A DNA stretch of 64,000 bases, taken from Sparassis latifolia (taxonomy: Eukaryota > Basidiomycota > Agaricomycetes > Polyporales > Sparassidaceae). Position numbers and translations under genes: made by a program. Location: positions 4,216,001 to 4,280,000 of the forward strand of contig CM031556.1 of assembly GCA_018466975.1 (NCBI GenBank). Reading direction: 5' to 3'. Each line of letters opens with the position of its first letter. Position 1 is the stretch's first letter. Under the pieces are notes generated by a model, which did not search any database, had not been told where the DNA came from, and saw nothing but the letters and a program-made list of their open reading frames with translations. Of this stretch, positions 10,743 through 23,500 are shown in pieces.

Positions 10743-13466
10743 TCAGGTTGTGTCCATTGGCACCGACGCATCTGTACAGTTCCCCTGGCCTGCGCTGTCC
10801 GCCTGTCCAGCGCCGTTCATTTCTTCGGCACCGTTCATCAGGTCTGCGTTATTATTCACCCAGTCGGCCATCCAGTCAGGCATCTCTTCGTCAGGCAACC
10901 GGTTTACGCCGTTCATCCTGCTTGGCCTGTTCGAAGATTCTGCGCGATCAGTCCCATTTTCCCAGTGCGAAGACTCTGGGCCATCCAACGCGCTTGGCCA
11001 AATCGAACAGCCCGCTTCTTTCGTCGCATCTGGGTCGCGCGAGGACTCCGCTCCCTTAGTCCCGTTTGCACAGTGCGAGAACTCTGGGCCGTCCAGCGCG
11101 CTGGGCCAATACGAACAACCTGCTTCTTTTGTCGCGTCTGGCTCGCGCGAGGACTGCGCGCCCTGAGTCCCGCTTGGCCAGTACGAACACCCTGCTTCGG
11201 TAGTCCCGCCTGGCCCACCAGCACCACTTGACCTGCCATGTGAAGGCCCCGGGCTATATTCCCAGTCTCCCTCATTTGCAGACCCTGGCCCTACATCTCT
11301 CGTCTCATGTGCCTTACGGGAATACGGTCTGTCGAAGATGTCGGTGTCGGGGTATTCGAAGACATAGAAATCTTGTTCGGCCTCGACTGCGAATACCATA
11401 TCAGCATCATTACCGCACGCCCAGAGACGACTCAGAGCAGAGCCCATTCCACTTACATGCGGGCGATTCAGCGAAATCTAGTACATGCACCATCATAGCA
11501 TTCCCCTCGGCGATGCACAGCCTGCCGATGGTCTCATCCCACGCAAGAGCGCCCACAGTCCGCAGTTCCTCCACCTCGCGCGGCACCGCGAATTTGGCGG
11601 CGAGGAGCGGCTTGCACGGGTTCTGCGCCGCGGCCGCAGCCGCGGCGGGTGAGCCGCTCCTCGGATCGGAGAGGCAGTGGAACTCGAGGATGCGTGGGGC
11701 CTCCTCGCGCTGGTCCTCCAGGCGCACGAAGTATGCGATGGCACGGTAGGCACCCGGGAGCACGCGCGCTTCAACGTCGCTCGACCACGGGAGCCGCGTC
11801 ACTGCGGCGTGGTGCAGCGGGTATGCGGCGAGCTTGTGGGCGTAGGGCAGGCCGGACGGCTTAGTTGATGTCGGGGCCGGGGCCGACGAGCGCCAGCGCA
11901 AGGGGAGCCATGCGAACCAGCCACCGGCGGCGGTCTGTGCGGGCTTTGTAAACTCTACAGGCCTAAGCATGGGTTCCTTGTGGTCCGGGTAGATGGTGAG
12001 GCGTATGAGGCGTTTGCCTTTCGCTGCACGTCCGAAGATCGATATGGGAGGGCGCGCAGCTCCCTTTCGACGGCCGCGTGAGAGGGGTATGATGCACTGA
12101 TTCGTGGAGACGGCGTCGTCCGAGATCTTAATGCTTTCTGGGAACATGTCGCACACACCGATGCCCTCGGTGTGACTGCACTCCTCCTCGCGCTCCACAT
12201 CGCCGGACGGGAGGACATTGAAGTATTCAACGAGAAGGTGTCGTTTACCGTGGTCTACTCTGCGTACCACAAGAACTTGATTTCTCGTAGAGACGAGGCG
12301 AAACGCGACAATGGAGTGTGCCTACGACGTCCACATTAGCACGCTGCGGCAATTCTCATCATAGGATATGCACACCTCGATGGGTGCCTTGGTGCCGGGT
12401 TTGCAGATCAGCGTCGCTGCCGCGCCGTCGTTCAGGTTCTTAAAGGTGATGCTGTTAGAGCCCCTGCTGATTGCTACATAGGGTGCGTCAAAGATCTCGT
12501 CAAGGGACGGTGTTCCAAGCGGACTGGCGGTACGAATGGCGATCAGTCGGCGAAACGGACGAGACTGAGTCCACGTGTGTTGCAAGAATTCGTCCGTCCC
12601 GGAGGTAAGGCTCGGATCTGCGAGAATCTCGAGAGACGTGAGGGAAACGTACAGTACGACGCACTCATACTCGGTTGACAGTCCTTGGCTGCTTTCGTTC
12701 TCGACGTTGCCGTCCGAGTCATTCCCGCTAGGCACATTCAGCGCTCAAAACCACCGCGAAGAGCGAAACGCAGACTTACCCCCTCTCGAAGTCTCCTTTA
12801 TCCTCGTGGACGTAAGCGACGACTATCCCTTTCCTTCCTCTCACGGTCATGTATTTCGCCTGCAGATTATAAGCCTTCGTTACGGTCCGCATCTTCGCCC
12901 GAGGCACTGCACCAGTTCCCCGGTCGTCCATACTAAAGACAACGATAGAATAGTGGACACGCATCTCGTCGGCAACTGACGCGACGAGATAATGTCCTCC
13001 TGGCAGGATAGTCATCGACAGAACATCATGGTACGCATCGAAGTCCCATTGATACATGCAGCTCAACTTGTTGTGCTTCCAGGACCAGTCAAGGGAGACT
13101 GCGCGCAGAAGTAGATGTTCGGCCTCCGCGCCGATCATATACCGGAGCGAGTGGTTCGCCGTCGGTGGCAGAGGAGGGAGGGCGACGTCGGCCCAACGAA
13201 GGAGCCGTTTCCAGACGGCTGGACGATGAGTGAGATAATAATGAAGCCTGCTGACCTGTCGACCGCGTTGGATAATCATTCAGCGGCAGAATAGCGGGCA
13301 AGGAGCGTACCAGCCGCAAGCGCAGGATGGCGATGACATCTAGGTATATGAAGACTTGGTCGACAAGTATTTCGTCGGACAACCTATCGAGGTAGCACGG
13401 TCGCCCGTTCTTCGTAGCGGTGAGACGCTTCAGGAGAAAGTCATAACATTTGAATACGAGCGGCAT
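10743..13466 (-). CDS. F-box protein 1, with repetitive C-terminal tail
   Basis: The protein starts at 13466 (MPLVFKCYDFLLKRL) and has an N-terminal F-box at about residues 25-55 (LSDEILVDQVFIYLD, ILRLRL). An intron splits the F-box just before V-S-R, at the same place as in its three paralogues here. The body contains a repeated beta-rich pattern (AYRAIAYFV, GALAWDETIGRLCIAEG, VHVLDFAE), suggesting a propeller-like substrate-recognition region. F-box proteins dock on Skp1 in SCF ubiquitin ligases; the target is unknown. The last exon is unusual: a Gly/Ser/Trp-rich tail with 36-residue repeats, absent from the paralogues. It is first of three tandem copies on this strand. Confidence 0.8.
10930..11225 (-). 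repeat. 108-bp in-frame minisatellite in F-box gene 1
   Basis: The last exon of F-box gene 1 holds a tandem repeat of 108 bp (36 codons) in about two and a half copies. Each copy is recognisable by T-K-E-A-G-C-S-x-W-P-S followed by N-G-T and S-S-R-x-P-D-A. The unit is a multiple of three, so copy-number change would keep the frame. The other F-box genes end in short Pro/Asp-rich tails instead. Confidence 0.8.
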
Positions 13467-13978
13467 CCTTCAGCGTGACCAGCACGAAAGGCTCTATTAG
13501 AACTTTGAGGATAAGAGGGACGGCGACATCCTATTAGTATCATCATGAACCACAGAGTTTGTACATGTTTTCGTCTGTGGGCGGCCTCTGCGCCCTTGTA
13601 ATTTTATCAATTCGATATATATGGAGGGTGCAAGTGACTTCCAACTCGGAATGGCTTTCGCCTTGTTTTGCAGCATGCAGCCTTGACGTTCGTTCCGGCC
13701 AAACTACCAGAATTGCCATACGAGGCAGTTGCCTTCACCTCCAATCGGGCGGATACAATCGAAATGCGATCGCGCATATGATTCATACGTACAGCACGGG
13801 ATTCTGAGTCCGATACGATAACTCTTCTACACAGGGAAAAAAAAGGAAGGTATGTAATGAGTGCTAGTAAGGAGTGCTTCTAGCAGCGTAGGTCCTGCGT
13901 TGTTATTCATGTGGTATTCATAGGAACGTTTATTACCGGGAGCAACTCTGATCGAGGCATCAAGGGGACTCCGAAGAG
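13467..13978. other. Intergenic region between F-box genes 1 and 2
   Basis: About 500 bp upstream of F-box gene 1 and downstream of F-box gene 2. Only short random frames are present and no repeat or RNA gene is seen. It should contain the promoter of F-box gene 1. Confidence 0.4.
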
Positions 13979-16006
13979 TCAGGGTCGTGGGCATGCTCCC
14001 GCAGTGCTGTTTGGACCAGAGCAGTGGAGGATCAATAACATCATTCAGTCACAGTGGCACCAGTAAAACAGGCCTACTCACGACAACGGCAATGCTGCAA
14101 AGTCAAGAACCTGCACCATTCCCGTCCTTGCGTCGGCAATGCACAGTCGGCCAGTGGTCTCGTCCCACGCTAGTGCGCTGACAGAAGCGAGATTTGCGAC
14201 CTTGGCGGGAATTACGAGCTGCGTGGTCATCATCCGCGCCGTTTCACCACTATTGTCCTCCAAGTCGCCGCCGTCGTGTGCAGCCTGCTTAGAGGTGCTC
14301 TCCGGATCGAAGTCACGAAGTCTCATGTACCGGAGGATGTGCGGTGACGCGTCCGGATCATTCTTGTCTATGAGATAGACTACCGGGCGGCAAGACGCAG
14401 GAAGCACGCCTACATGTTCATCCTCCCAGGACAATTGCTGCAGCTGCGCTCCGTCCTGCAGTGGATATACTTCGGTGGAGAAGCTAGGTCTACGGGCGAG
14501 ATCAAAGGAAGGTGAAGTGGGAGCAGCAGCAAGGCCGTGTTCCTTACGCTGAGGGAAGATCCTGAGGTACGCGAGACTTCCTTCATCAGTCGTGCGTATA
14601 AAAACTGAGATGGGAGTGGATAATATCGACTGTGAGAGCCCGTTTCTCGCGTAGGAATCGTTATCGGAGATCTTGACACTGGCCACGTCCTTGCAGTACA
14701 GATATATGGAGTCAGTGTGAGCGCGTGGCCCTCCTGGCTCAGAGAGGACGTCGAAGTACTCGATGGCGAGTGCAGGGCTTCCGCGCTCAATCTTAATTTT
14801 GCGCACCACCAGAACTTGATTTCTCTCAGAAACAAGGTGAATCGCCTCTATGGAGTGCGCCTGGGGTGTATAACTCGCACTCAACATCGACGCACAGAGA
14901 AAGATTTTCTCTGAAGAAGGGGCTTACTTCATCAGAACCAAGGACGGTGGGAACGCATGTCAGAACGGACGCATTTCCGCCGTCTAGATTCTTGAACACG
15001 ATGTTGCTGCAGTCCTCGCTGACTGCAACGTACGGAGAGCCAAAGATCTCACCGAGTGAAGGTGCTCCGATCGGTTTCCTTGACATGACCGTCGCCAGGT
15101 TTTGGAAAGGGCGAGGACGAGTGGACGCGTACAGCAGATACTCCCGGGAGCCCGGGACAACGCGTGCGCGTATGAGGGCTTCCAAAGAAGAGAGAGAAAC
15201 GTGAAGTAACACGCATTCATATTTGAATGGGCTTTTAGGTTTGGCCCCACCGTTAGTGTCGCGCTTCGAAGCATCAAAGCTAAGCATTTATGTTCAGCAT
15301 TGCGCATACATCGGTTGGGACATACTTACCACTTCCACGATTCATTCCCTCTCATTTCACGGTCGAAAGCGACGACTATGCCACTCTCTCCATGAACGGT
15401 CATATATTTCGCTCGGAGATTGTAAGCCTTCGTCAATGTCAGTGTTTTCGCCAAGGGAACAGCTCCGAGTGACGTGCGATCCACGGAGAAGACGACAACT
15501 GCATAATTGAGGCCCGCATCGTCGGTAACGGATGCAACGAGATAGCGTGCTCCGGGTAGTAGGACCATAGCTAAGACGTGGTGGAACGCTTGAAAGTCCC
15601 ATTGAGATATGAAACGCGGCCCACTGCTCTTCCAGCATTTATCGAGAGAGACGGCGCGAACAAGGACTTTTTCGGCTTCTGAACTGCCGAGGTGATTAAA
15701 TGAGTATGAGGTAGATAGAAGTAAACGAGGAAGGGGAATTGTAGCACGACGCAAGAGCCTTTTCCACATTGCCCGGTGATAAGTGAGAAGATTGTAGTGC
15801 TTGCTGACCTATACAACGTGTTGGCATGTAAAATAATCCAACAAAATTAGAATGAGACTCACTCGCCGTAAGTGTAAGATGTCAAATACATCCAGGTAGA
15901 GGAACACTTGATCGACCAGTATGTCTTCGGATAACCTATCAATATAGCACTCGGTCGCGGTAAGACGGTTTAGGATCGAGCTCGGGCCTCTCAAAGTACG
16001 AGGCAT
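13979..16006 (-). CDS. F-box protein 2
   Basis: A multi-exon gene starting at 16006 (MPRTLRGPSSILNRL). The F-box (LSEDILVDQVFLYLD, ILHLRRVS) is near residues 22-52. The middle contains VLAMVLLPGARYLVASV and KAYNLRAKYMTV, closely matching the paralogues. Near the C terminus the pattern VSALAWDETTGRLCIAD and VQVLDFAALPLS is shared. A final intron after LPL leads to a very short last exon ending at 13979, so this protein lacks the Trp-Pro-Val-Pro-Val tail of F-box proteins 3 and 4. It probably acts as an SCF ubiquitin-ligase adaptor. It is tandemly arranged with copies 1 and 3. The end is less certain than the start. Confidence 0.75.
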
Positions 16007-16920
16007 GGTTGAACGTGATCGGCACAAACAGAGCTATAGGATGTGATGAGGAAAGGCGAGAGAACAGGATGGCCCGGGAAGCCCTGCAGCTTTGTGGAGG
16101 GCCCAAAGTTTGCACATATTTTTCCCTGTGGGCGATCATGGCCTTGTAAGTGGCAAGGTTACATTTTGACGGGTAGCAACCTTGAGTCTGAATATCTGTG
16201 GAAACGTATCCTCCTATGGATTTCGTTTTCAACGAACGACAAGAACTTCCATATAAGTAAGTCGGTGGACACGAGGCAGACAACTGATAAGCGCCCATCA
16301 TTTGTCGACGACAACAATATTTGAACACACCTTAGCTACTGCATACCACCCCAGGTGATGCTAGGTACGGACTTTGTTCTTGGTGGTGGCAATCGCACAT
16401 AATCACCAAGCACGAGAAAGGCACCAAATAGCCAGCAGGGTCCGGGAGGTGGGGATACGTATTATTCCGAGTAACTCATGCCGAAGTTCGGTGAAGCAAT
16501 GAGTGCGTGTCCTGAGAGACAATGAAGTTTTTCAACAAAATCAGTTGCCTGCATGCACGACCGGACTGGATTCTAGATGTAATTTAAGTCACAATCCACA
16601 GAGCGCATGTCGTTCGCATGCCTTCGCTATCCTCTGCTGCGATACGAGGGACTCTTGAATCAGGGTCTGCTCGAAAACTGTCTGATTTCACCTTTGTGCA
16701 TTCCAGGAAACGGCTTACTATTACCTCGGATGGTGGCTCTGCACCAAGCGAGACCTAGCGCAGCCAAGGTACAGTGCGCGCGATATGGTTTCCCAGATGG
16801 CCAGTATCGCTAGTGGCAGAGCTTGTCTGTACTAAGGCACCGTATTCGTGTTAACTTCACCATCTGTTCTCCTCGGCGCGTTCCTGCTCCTCCGTGCTTA
16901 CACCAAACTTATTTTCCATC
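16007..16920. other. Intergenic region, no gene seen
   Basis: About 0.9 kb between the start of F-box gene 2 and a decayed small-protein gene. Open frames are short and overlap on opposite strands without domain content. No tRNA or rRNA-like structure was found. It should include the promoter of F-box gene 2. Confidence 0.4.
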
Positions 16921-17460
16921 ATGTCTCAAGTTCGTGTTCGTGCAGAATTGCTGTGGCAGCCTGGGTACGCGCGCGTACCTCTCTCTACTACGATCCCGAG
17001 TCCGCTCCCGTACTACATACATCCCATCCCTGGATTTAGGCCTGGCGGACGCCGACGGCGCATTGACCTCTTCACTACGCAATTCCACAATATATTTACA
17101 CAGGAAGCGATAGGTGTGATCGCTGGTCAACAGGTCGATCGCCAAGGCATCTTTGATGGCCAGACACTGATATCCTGAGGAACGAAGGTTGAAGCAGAGT
17201 GTCAGTCTGCCTTTGGGAGACTACTTTGATGCACCTCTTGGTGTATAGAAGAGCTGTGATTCGAACATCGTTGAATTTATTTCACAGGAGGCTCCTATCC
17301 GCGGAGCAACCTAATCATAAACAGGTATGTGTACCGATGTTTCAGACATTCGATGTTCGCAGATGATCGCTCTCGGTCAGAATCCAATATCATTTGCTTG
17401 GACCGAGAAGGGAACTAGCAGCCTAGTGGAATTGAATGCTACTGCCTCGCCAGTACCTAA
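16921..17460 (+). pseudogene. Decayed copy of the small NTF2/SnoaL-like family protein
   Basis: The frame from 16921 (MSQVRVRAELLWQPGYARV) contains IDLFTTQFHNIFTQEAIGV, which aligns with IDLFSTRFNNMFTKDATGV of the gene at 46806-47473, and then VIAGQQVDRQGI against VVAGNEVDKAGL. The frame then hits a stop at 17176-17178 where the relative continues into its LQKKW helix. Further on, about 17390-17450 encodes ISFAWTEKGTSSLVELNAT, matching the second exon of the relative (VTRFAWAQKNSGTQAEVTA). The last exon is not recognisable. This pattern fits a pseudogene. The distance and opposite orientation exclude a simple tandem copy. Confidence 0.7.
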
Positions 17461-17819
17461 TTTCCTCGTCTGCATGGTCCCATAACTTCGGAAATTTTCA
17501 ATCCCAATGTTCAAGAACACAATGCTACCTGCCACATCGTGGCTCCACCGCTCTTACTACTGACCGATTTATTCCATATCCTCATCACATCCTCCACCAT
17601 CTCTGTCGGAGCGCACACGAATGAAGTAGACATGGTTTACTAGATCGCTGTACTCGCTGTGCACTAAACCTACGTCGAGAAACATTACGACGAGATATGC
17701 GACGAGACTGGATAGTTATACTTGCTGTGTAAACATCACTTGGAGATATGCGGTAAGAGAGCGACGGGAAAGCACCACGATGGTATGCAAAAGAGTGGCT
17801 GCGAGTGCAAGAAAAAGGG

Positions 17820-19942
17820 CTATGGCGGGTCTAACTGATCCATCCCTCCGTCCTCTTCAGGTGGAAGCTCGGGAAGAGGTGCCAAGATGACGTCAGGGTC
17901 GGGATCGAGATACACGGGAACAGGCCACCGCACTGTCCCCTCGCTCGTTTCCTCTGGCATGAACATCAGTATCATTGAAACTAGCGAAAACATCTCACTC
18001 ACCCGACAGCGGCCACGCCGCGAAGTCCAGGACATTCACCGTTAGAGAGCCTTCGCCGGCGATGCAGAGGCGGCCGATCGTCTCATCCCATGCAAGAGCA
18101 GTGACCGACTTCATATCCTTGACGCTGTTAGGAACGAAGGTTTGCGACACAATGTCATCCCGGTGGTCATTGGTACCTTCCGGAGGATCCTTCCAGCGAC
18201 TCAGGGGATCGAAGTAGCGATAGAAATCAACAATAGGCGGGGCGTCCCTCCTGTAACCCTGTGGCGTTGTGTACACGATGGAGCGGTACGATCCCGCCAG
18301 GACGCGAAATTCTAAATCCTCGCCCTGACAGCTCCGGGTTACGATCCTGTTGACCTCCGTCAGCGGATACGTGTATGCTCCGTACGTCTGCTCGTGGCTC
18401 AGAGGTCCAGAGGAAGGAGAAGGAAGAGGTACGTCCTGGTTGCGCACAGGGAATATTGTAAGGCGTTTGAGCACCGACCCGCCCTTCGTGCACATGAAGA
18501 CGGAGATGGGACGCGGTGCGTACGCTTCTGGACGGCCGTATAGACTCGGTACGACGCTGTTGTCTTCTCTCGGAGGGATACCGTGGTCAGAGATCTTCAC
18601 GTACATGGCATCCGTGTTACGAATGCGTATAGCGCTGGTGAAAGTGGCATGAACCTCAGCCTTCTCGTCGCCCGGATGGATAACGTCGTAATATTCGAGG
18701 GTGACCATGGGTACCCCTTGGCTAACCTTGCGTGCCACAAGAACTTTGTTTCCTGCGGAGATGAGTCGGATTGCAGCGATAGAATGTTCCTGTGATGTAC
18801 CAGTGAGTGTTAATTCACATCAAGCGAATATGCATACCTCAATGGGGCCTTCGAGGGTCGCGTCGCAATGCAGCGTGGTAGCCGGACCACCGTCCAACTT
18901 CTTGAAAACAATCTTGTTGCGGTCCTTGGCAACCGCCAGATACGGTGAACCAAAGATCTCGTCAAGAGACGGAATCCCGAGCGGACTCCGGGTTTGGACA
19001 GTCGCCAGGGGGCGGAACGGTGCAGGCTGAGCCTTCGCATGTCGCAAGTAGTCTTCGGAGCCGGGCACGATCCGCGAGTCTCCCAGAATTTCCAAAGAAG
19101 AGAGCGGTACATGAAGACAAACACATTCATATTTGATTGGCACTGGCGGATCGATCTCGTGGTCGGCGCTGTACTGAGATATGTCGACGCTGCAGAAGAA
19201 GCATTTATTAAGTGGATGCACCATACGAATGTCACGCAACCTACCCGCTCCACATATCCTTGAAGCGTCTGTAATTCCTGCGGATATATGCCACAACTAT
19301 TCCGCGTTCGTCTCCGATGGTCATGTATTTTGCTTGCACGTGGTAAGCCTTGGTGATTGTGTCAGTTCTTGCGACAACCCAGGCTCCTGCCAGGGTGGAG
19401 TCCACCACAAAGATGATGAGCGAATATTGACTTCGCGCATTGTTTGTGACAGATGCAACGATGTAATGTCCTCCAGGAAGCATAGCCATTGAGAGAATAT
19501 GGTGGTGAGCATAAAACTCCCAAGAGAACATGTAATCCAGGTTGCCGCTCTTCCAGCGCTCTTCGAGAGAGACACCACGCAAAACTACACGTTCTGCCTC
19601 CAAGCCGTTGATGTTCTGAAGTGAGTAACGTGATGTCGGAGGTAAAAGGGGGAGAGGGACCTCGGCATTTTGCAAGAATCGTTTCCAGATGGCTGTATGA
19701 TGAGTGAGGTAGTAGTAGAGCTTGTTGACCTGCAGCACAGATTTGACATCAGCGGACTTCACAGTGGATGACCTACTCACCAGTCGCAAGCGCAAGATGT
19801 CAAACACGTCCAGGTATATGAAGATTTGATCAACAAGCGTGTCGTGGGACAAGTTCGAGATGTAACAAGGTCTACCGTTAGGAGGAGCAGTTAAACGGGA
19901 AATGAGGAAGTCCAGCGACTTGAGACTCAAAGGAAAGCGCAT
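17820..19942 (-). CDS. F-box protein 3
   Basis: The gene starts at 19942 (MRFPLSLKSLDFLISRL), with the F-box at about residues 28-58 (LSHDTLVDQIFIYLD, ILRLRLVSR). Shared family blocks follow: ILSMAMLPGGHYIVASV, KAYHVQAKYMTI, PLGIPSLDEIFGSPYLAVA, VYTTPQGYRRD and ALAWDETIGRLCIAGE. After a final intron the last exon reads VRWPVPVYLDPDPDVILAP and ends at 17820, very close to the tail of F-box protein 4. It is the likely substrate-receptor subunit of an SCF ubiquitin ligase. Exons remain in frame across the introns examined, so it looks functional. Confidence 0.8.
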
Positions 19943-20593
19943 TTTTCAGTGTGGCTGGCACACGTTCTGCAAGGAACTTGAGGGGTAAGAGGAATCGCCA
20001 ACCGGGAGCTGAACCTCAACTTGAAGAGTTTGGATGCGTTTTCCTCGGTCGGTCACTGTCCTTGTACTCTAACGAGATTGGAAGCGTGAGAACACGCCTA
20101 AACCATCTCATCGTTTGTATTCTGTGCGGGTCCTTGTGCACACAACGATTACCTTATCCGGCGGTGTACGACAAGCGCCCACATTGAACGCACTTTGTAC
20201 TTTTGAAGTCGCGAATCGGTGTCCACTGAGGCTCCACACAGCCCGCTTGTACATCGCGAGCAGGTAGGGAAGTAGGTGGGTAGGATACCGGCTTTGGTCC
20301 GTTCAAGAATGCGGGATAATCGGTAATTTCGCAGTTGGAGTTTCAAGCTCTGTTGGTTGCTACAACGTACTCACCGGGTACCGGGTAAGGCACAAGGACC
20401 ATCTCACTCAAAGTGGTGGACTCGAGTCGCGGGATGGAGTTCCTGAGATGAAGCGTATAATATTCAGCAAGTGCAATATGCAGTGAGGACAAACGATACA
20501 TCATGCATGGCATAAGAAATACAGATGTGATTGCGTCAGAAGCACTGGAACGACGAAACAGTAAAAAAGGTGTGTGCGAGAGCGCACGACGAT
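19943..20593. other. Intergenic region, no gene seen
   Basis: About 650 bp between the start of F-box gene 3 and the end of the Ubp2-like gene. It holds only short frames without domain content. It probably serves as promoter for F-box gene 3 and as 3' region of the deubiquitinase. Confidence 0.4.
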
Positions 20594-23500
20594 CTATCCG
20601 TCTTGTAAAGTTTCCGGATTAAATCTATGGACAGTCTCAATCGCCTCGCAGTCCCTACGAGCGAAGACGAGCTGGATACGCATCATCAGTACTGCATTTG
20701 ACTAGCGCAAAATGTTCTCACCATGTATGGATTGGCGGTAGAGCTGGTAGTATCCGTAAGGACCTCGTCTTTCGAGACGATGCTCACGTCCGAGTCATTG
20801 TATTTGAACCATTTGTCGGGATTATCGGGTAAGTGGCGGGAATAAAGGAAGTAGTGGCCCCACGACGGAGAAGAGCCGCGGTGGATAAAGACGGTGGTAA
20901 GTTCGTACGCGGCAGACGTGTCATTCTTCCAGACATCTTCTAGCTGGGCCTTGAGCTGCACGGCATTATTTCGCTCGCTGTCGATTTGAGCCGTGACGGA
21001 ACTCTGTTCATTTCGCAACCTCGTTGCTAGGTCTTCATCAACCTCTGGTAACTGTAGAATGTCCTGTGCTGCTAGGAAGTCTGCGACGCTTCCCAGAGCG
21101 GGAGCAAACGGTGCATGCTACCATGCGTTTAGTTACTATATAACCTACGTAACGAAACCAACCTGCTCACCTTGTCCTGAGTCAATCTCTGAAGCCGATC
21201 TCGCGATGCTGTTAAGCTCGCTTCAATAGCTTTGGCCCGAACCTTCTTCTCTGGGTCTGCACTTTCCAAGAAGCGATCCATATAGATCGTCTCGCCAAAC
21301 TTGACATAGGCTTGTGATTTGTAAGCCTGTTGCGTTTCGCGATCGAATTGAGCTCGCTATGGCCAAGTAGCGTCAGTGAGCTATGCAGCAAAGTGGCAGT
21401 TGTTCTAAGCACCGTACCTGCAACTGGATCTGCAACAGTGGAGGGACGTCTACAAGAGACACTGCCATCCTCTTCTTCTGCCCATCCAGCTCTACAACGT
21501 CGTCGAAATATCTGCTCAATCCGTCATACAGGTCAAACCCATCTCCCGAGACGTTGATGTGCAAATGCGAGAAAAGATCCTCCTTCTCATGGATGGACGA
21601 CTTGTGCCGCGTGTCGTCGGATGGATTCAGCGGCGTCAAACGTTGCCTTTTCTTGCCGTAGAATAACCTGCAGGGCACCACGAAGTCAAGATTCGCTAAA
21701 CAGACATAACCGCGAAAGGTACGCAACCGTTTGACGATACTTGTCTTGTCCTCCTCCGCATTGGCCATTTCCTGGAAGTCCAACAAAGCGGTCTCGATCT
21801 GGAATATACAGTTATCCATGCACTCCGATACATCATGCTGTCGACCTGTATCTGCATTAATGTCCATGACTCGACTACTTGAGGACTGAAGGGCACACCA
21901 AACATCATCACGGAGTCGTCTACTGGGCGTGGTTTCCGAGGAGGTAAAGGCGGGGCCTTAGGACCAGCGAACGGTTCAGTTTCATCCCGCATCTCGACAT
22001 CGCCAGTCTGTTCAGGCGGCTGGAGCTTCGAAGACGATGCTACGGATTCATATGGTTGTGTCAGCATCCGCGGATCCACCGTGGTAGGAGAGTGGACCGG
22101 AGAGTCCACCGTCTGTGGACTGAGCGAAGAGGCATCGACGTCCATGCTCGAGGCTGTATCGCGAGGGCGCTTGCCCAGGATACTGTCCGAGCAGGTGAGA
22201 GGAGGCGGTGAATTTGACGACCGGTCGTACGTCGAGCGCGGTCCTGGGGCATCCTCGACAAGAGTGGCGTCTGTATCGTTCGAGGAGTCGGTGCCCGTCC
22301 GTTCATGATCCTGATCATCCTCTTCCTCGTCTTGCGAAGTTACGAGTGCGAGCTTCGCGAGATCGATTGTCGGAGTCACCGCAGGTACTTCGCAATACTC
22401 CAGATTCCAGAATAAGTCCGCCAGCTGGCCCACGACTGCACAACGTGACGATAAGCAAGTAAGATAAGGGCAAAGCTGACACAACTCACACTTCTTGGAG
22501 CGGAGAATCTCTCTCCGTGTCACCAATCTCCCTCCAACTCGGTGACGTTTCAGATCGTCGTCGGTTACCTTACTATCATCTAGCGATTTCACGTCAGTAT
22601 TTACCAATGGCGTGATTGCGTCGCGTAGATCCTTAATGGTATAAAAGTACTACGAATGGCAATTAACACATGTTCAAACCGAGTTATGATCAAACAAACC
22701 TGTAGCAGAGAGTTCAGATAGCAAGTGTTTCCAAGCTGATTGAGGCCGCGAGGCATCTCCGGCGCCGTACTTAATGTTGAATCGCCCGCTGCGTTGGAAG
22801 TAAGCGTCAGGGTGATTAATGGTGACAAACGACCCACGATCTCGACCAGTCGCAAGGAACTGGCGCAACCGCTCACTCTCAGTCACTTCCGCTATTACAG
22901 TCAACGCTTCGCGCATCCTGTCACCCTGGCTTGGCTGGTCTTCGACCTAAAGACAAGCACGGTGCCATGAGCATACGGAAGCACGTAGGCGATAAGAGCA
23001 CCAACCCGCATATTGAACACGGTGAGAAGCATTGTTTCATCCATGTCCCTCGGCACCTCAAGTGTTGAATACGCAGCCTCGGGAGACATGCCGCTGCCGC
23101 GCTCCTCCTCCCACGCCTTCTGCAACACAGCACTGGCTCTATCATCCGCGATGATGTGCAACGCATCGTTGAGGTTCCTCCGGATCTCCACGGCTCTATC
23201 CCCTTCCTTCCACGCGCGCTTGCGCTTGTCTCGCCACGCCTCCAATACGAAGGTATCATCCACGTCCGCATCGAGCTCCATACCGAGCTCGTTTTCCTTT
23301 CCAAACCCGAGCGTCGCTCCGGCGTCGATGAAATCCTGGAGGGTATAGCGGTTGCGCTCGCGCTCCTCGAGAAGGAGGGACTGCAGCTCCGTCGTGACCC
23401 CTCCTCCAGAGTCGTGCATCGTAAGAACGATGTGAGACAGGTGAGTGTAATAGAACATCGTGTGCGCGGGATCACATCGGCATTGAGCAAGATACGCGAA

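Noticed and set aside
16440..16520. Possible 5S rRNA or tRNA-like segment
   Set aside because: No cloverleaf, A/B boxes or 5S signature could be found on inspection.
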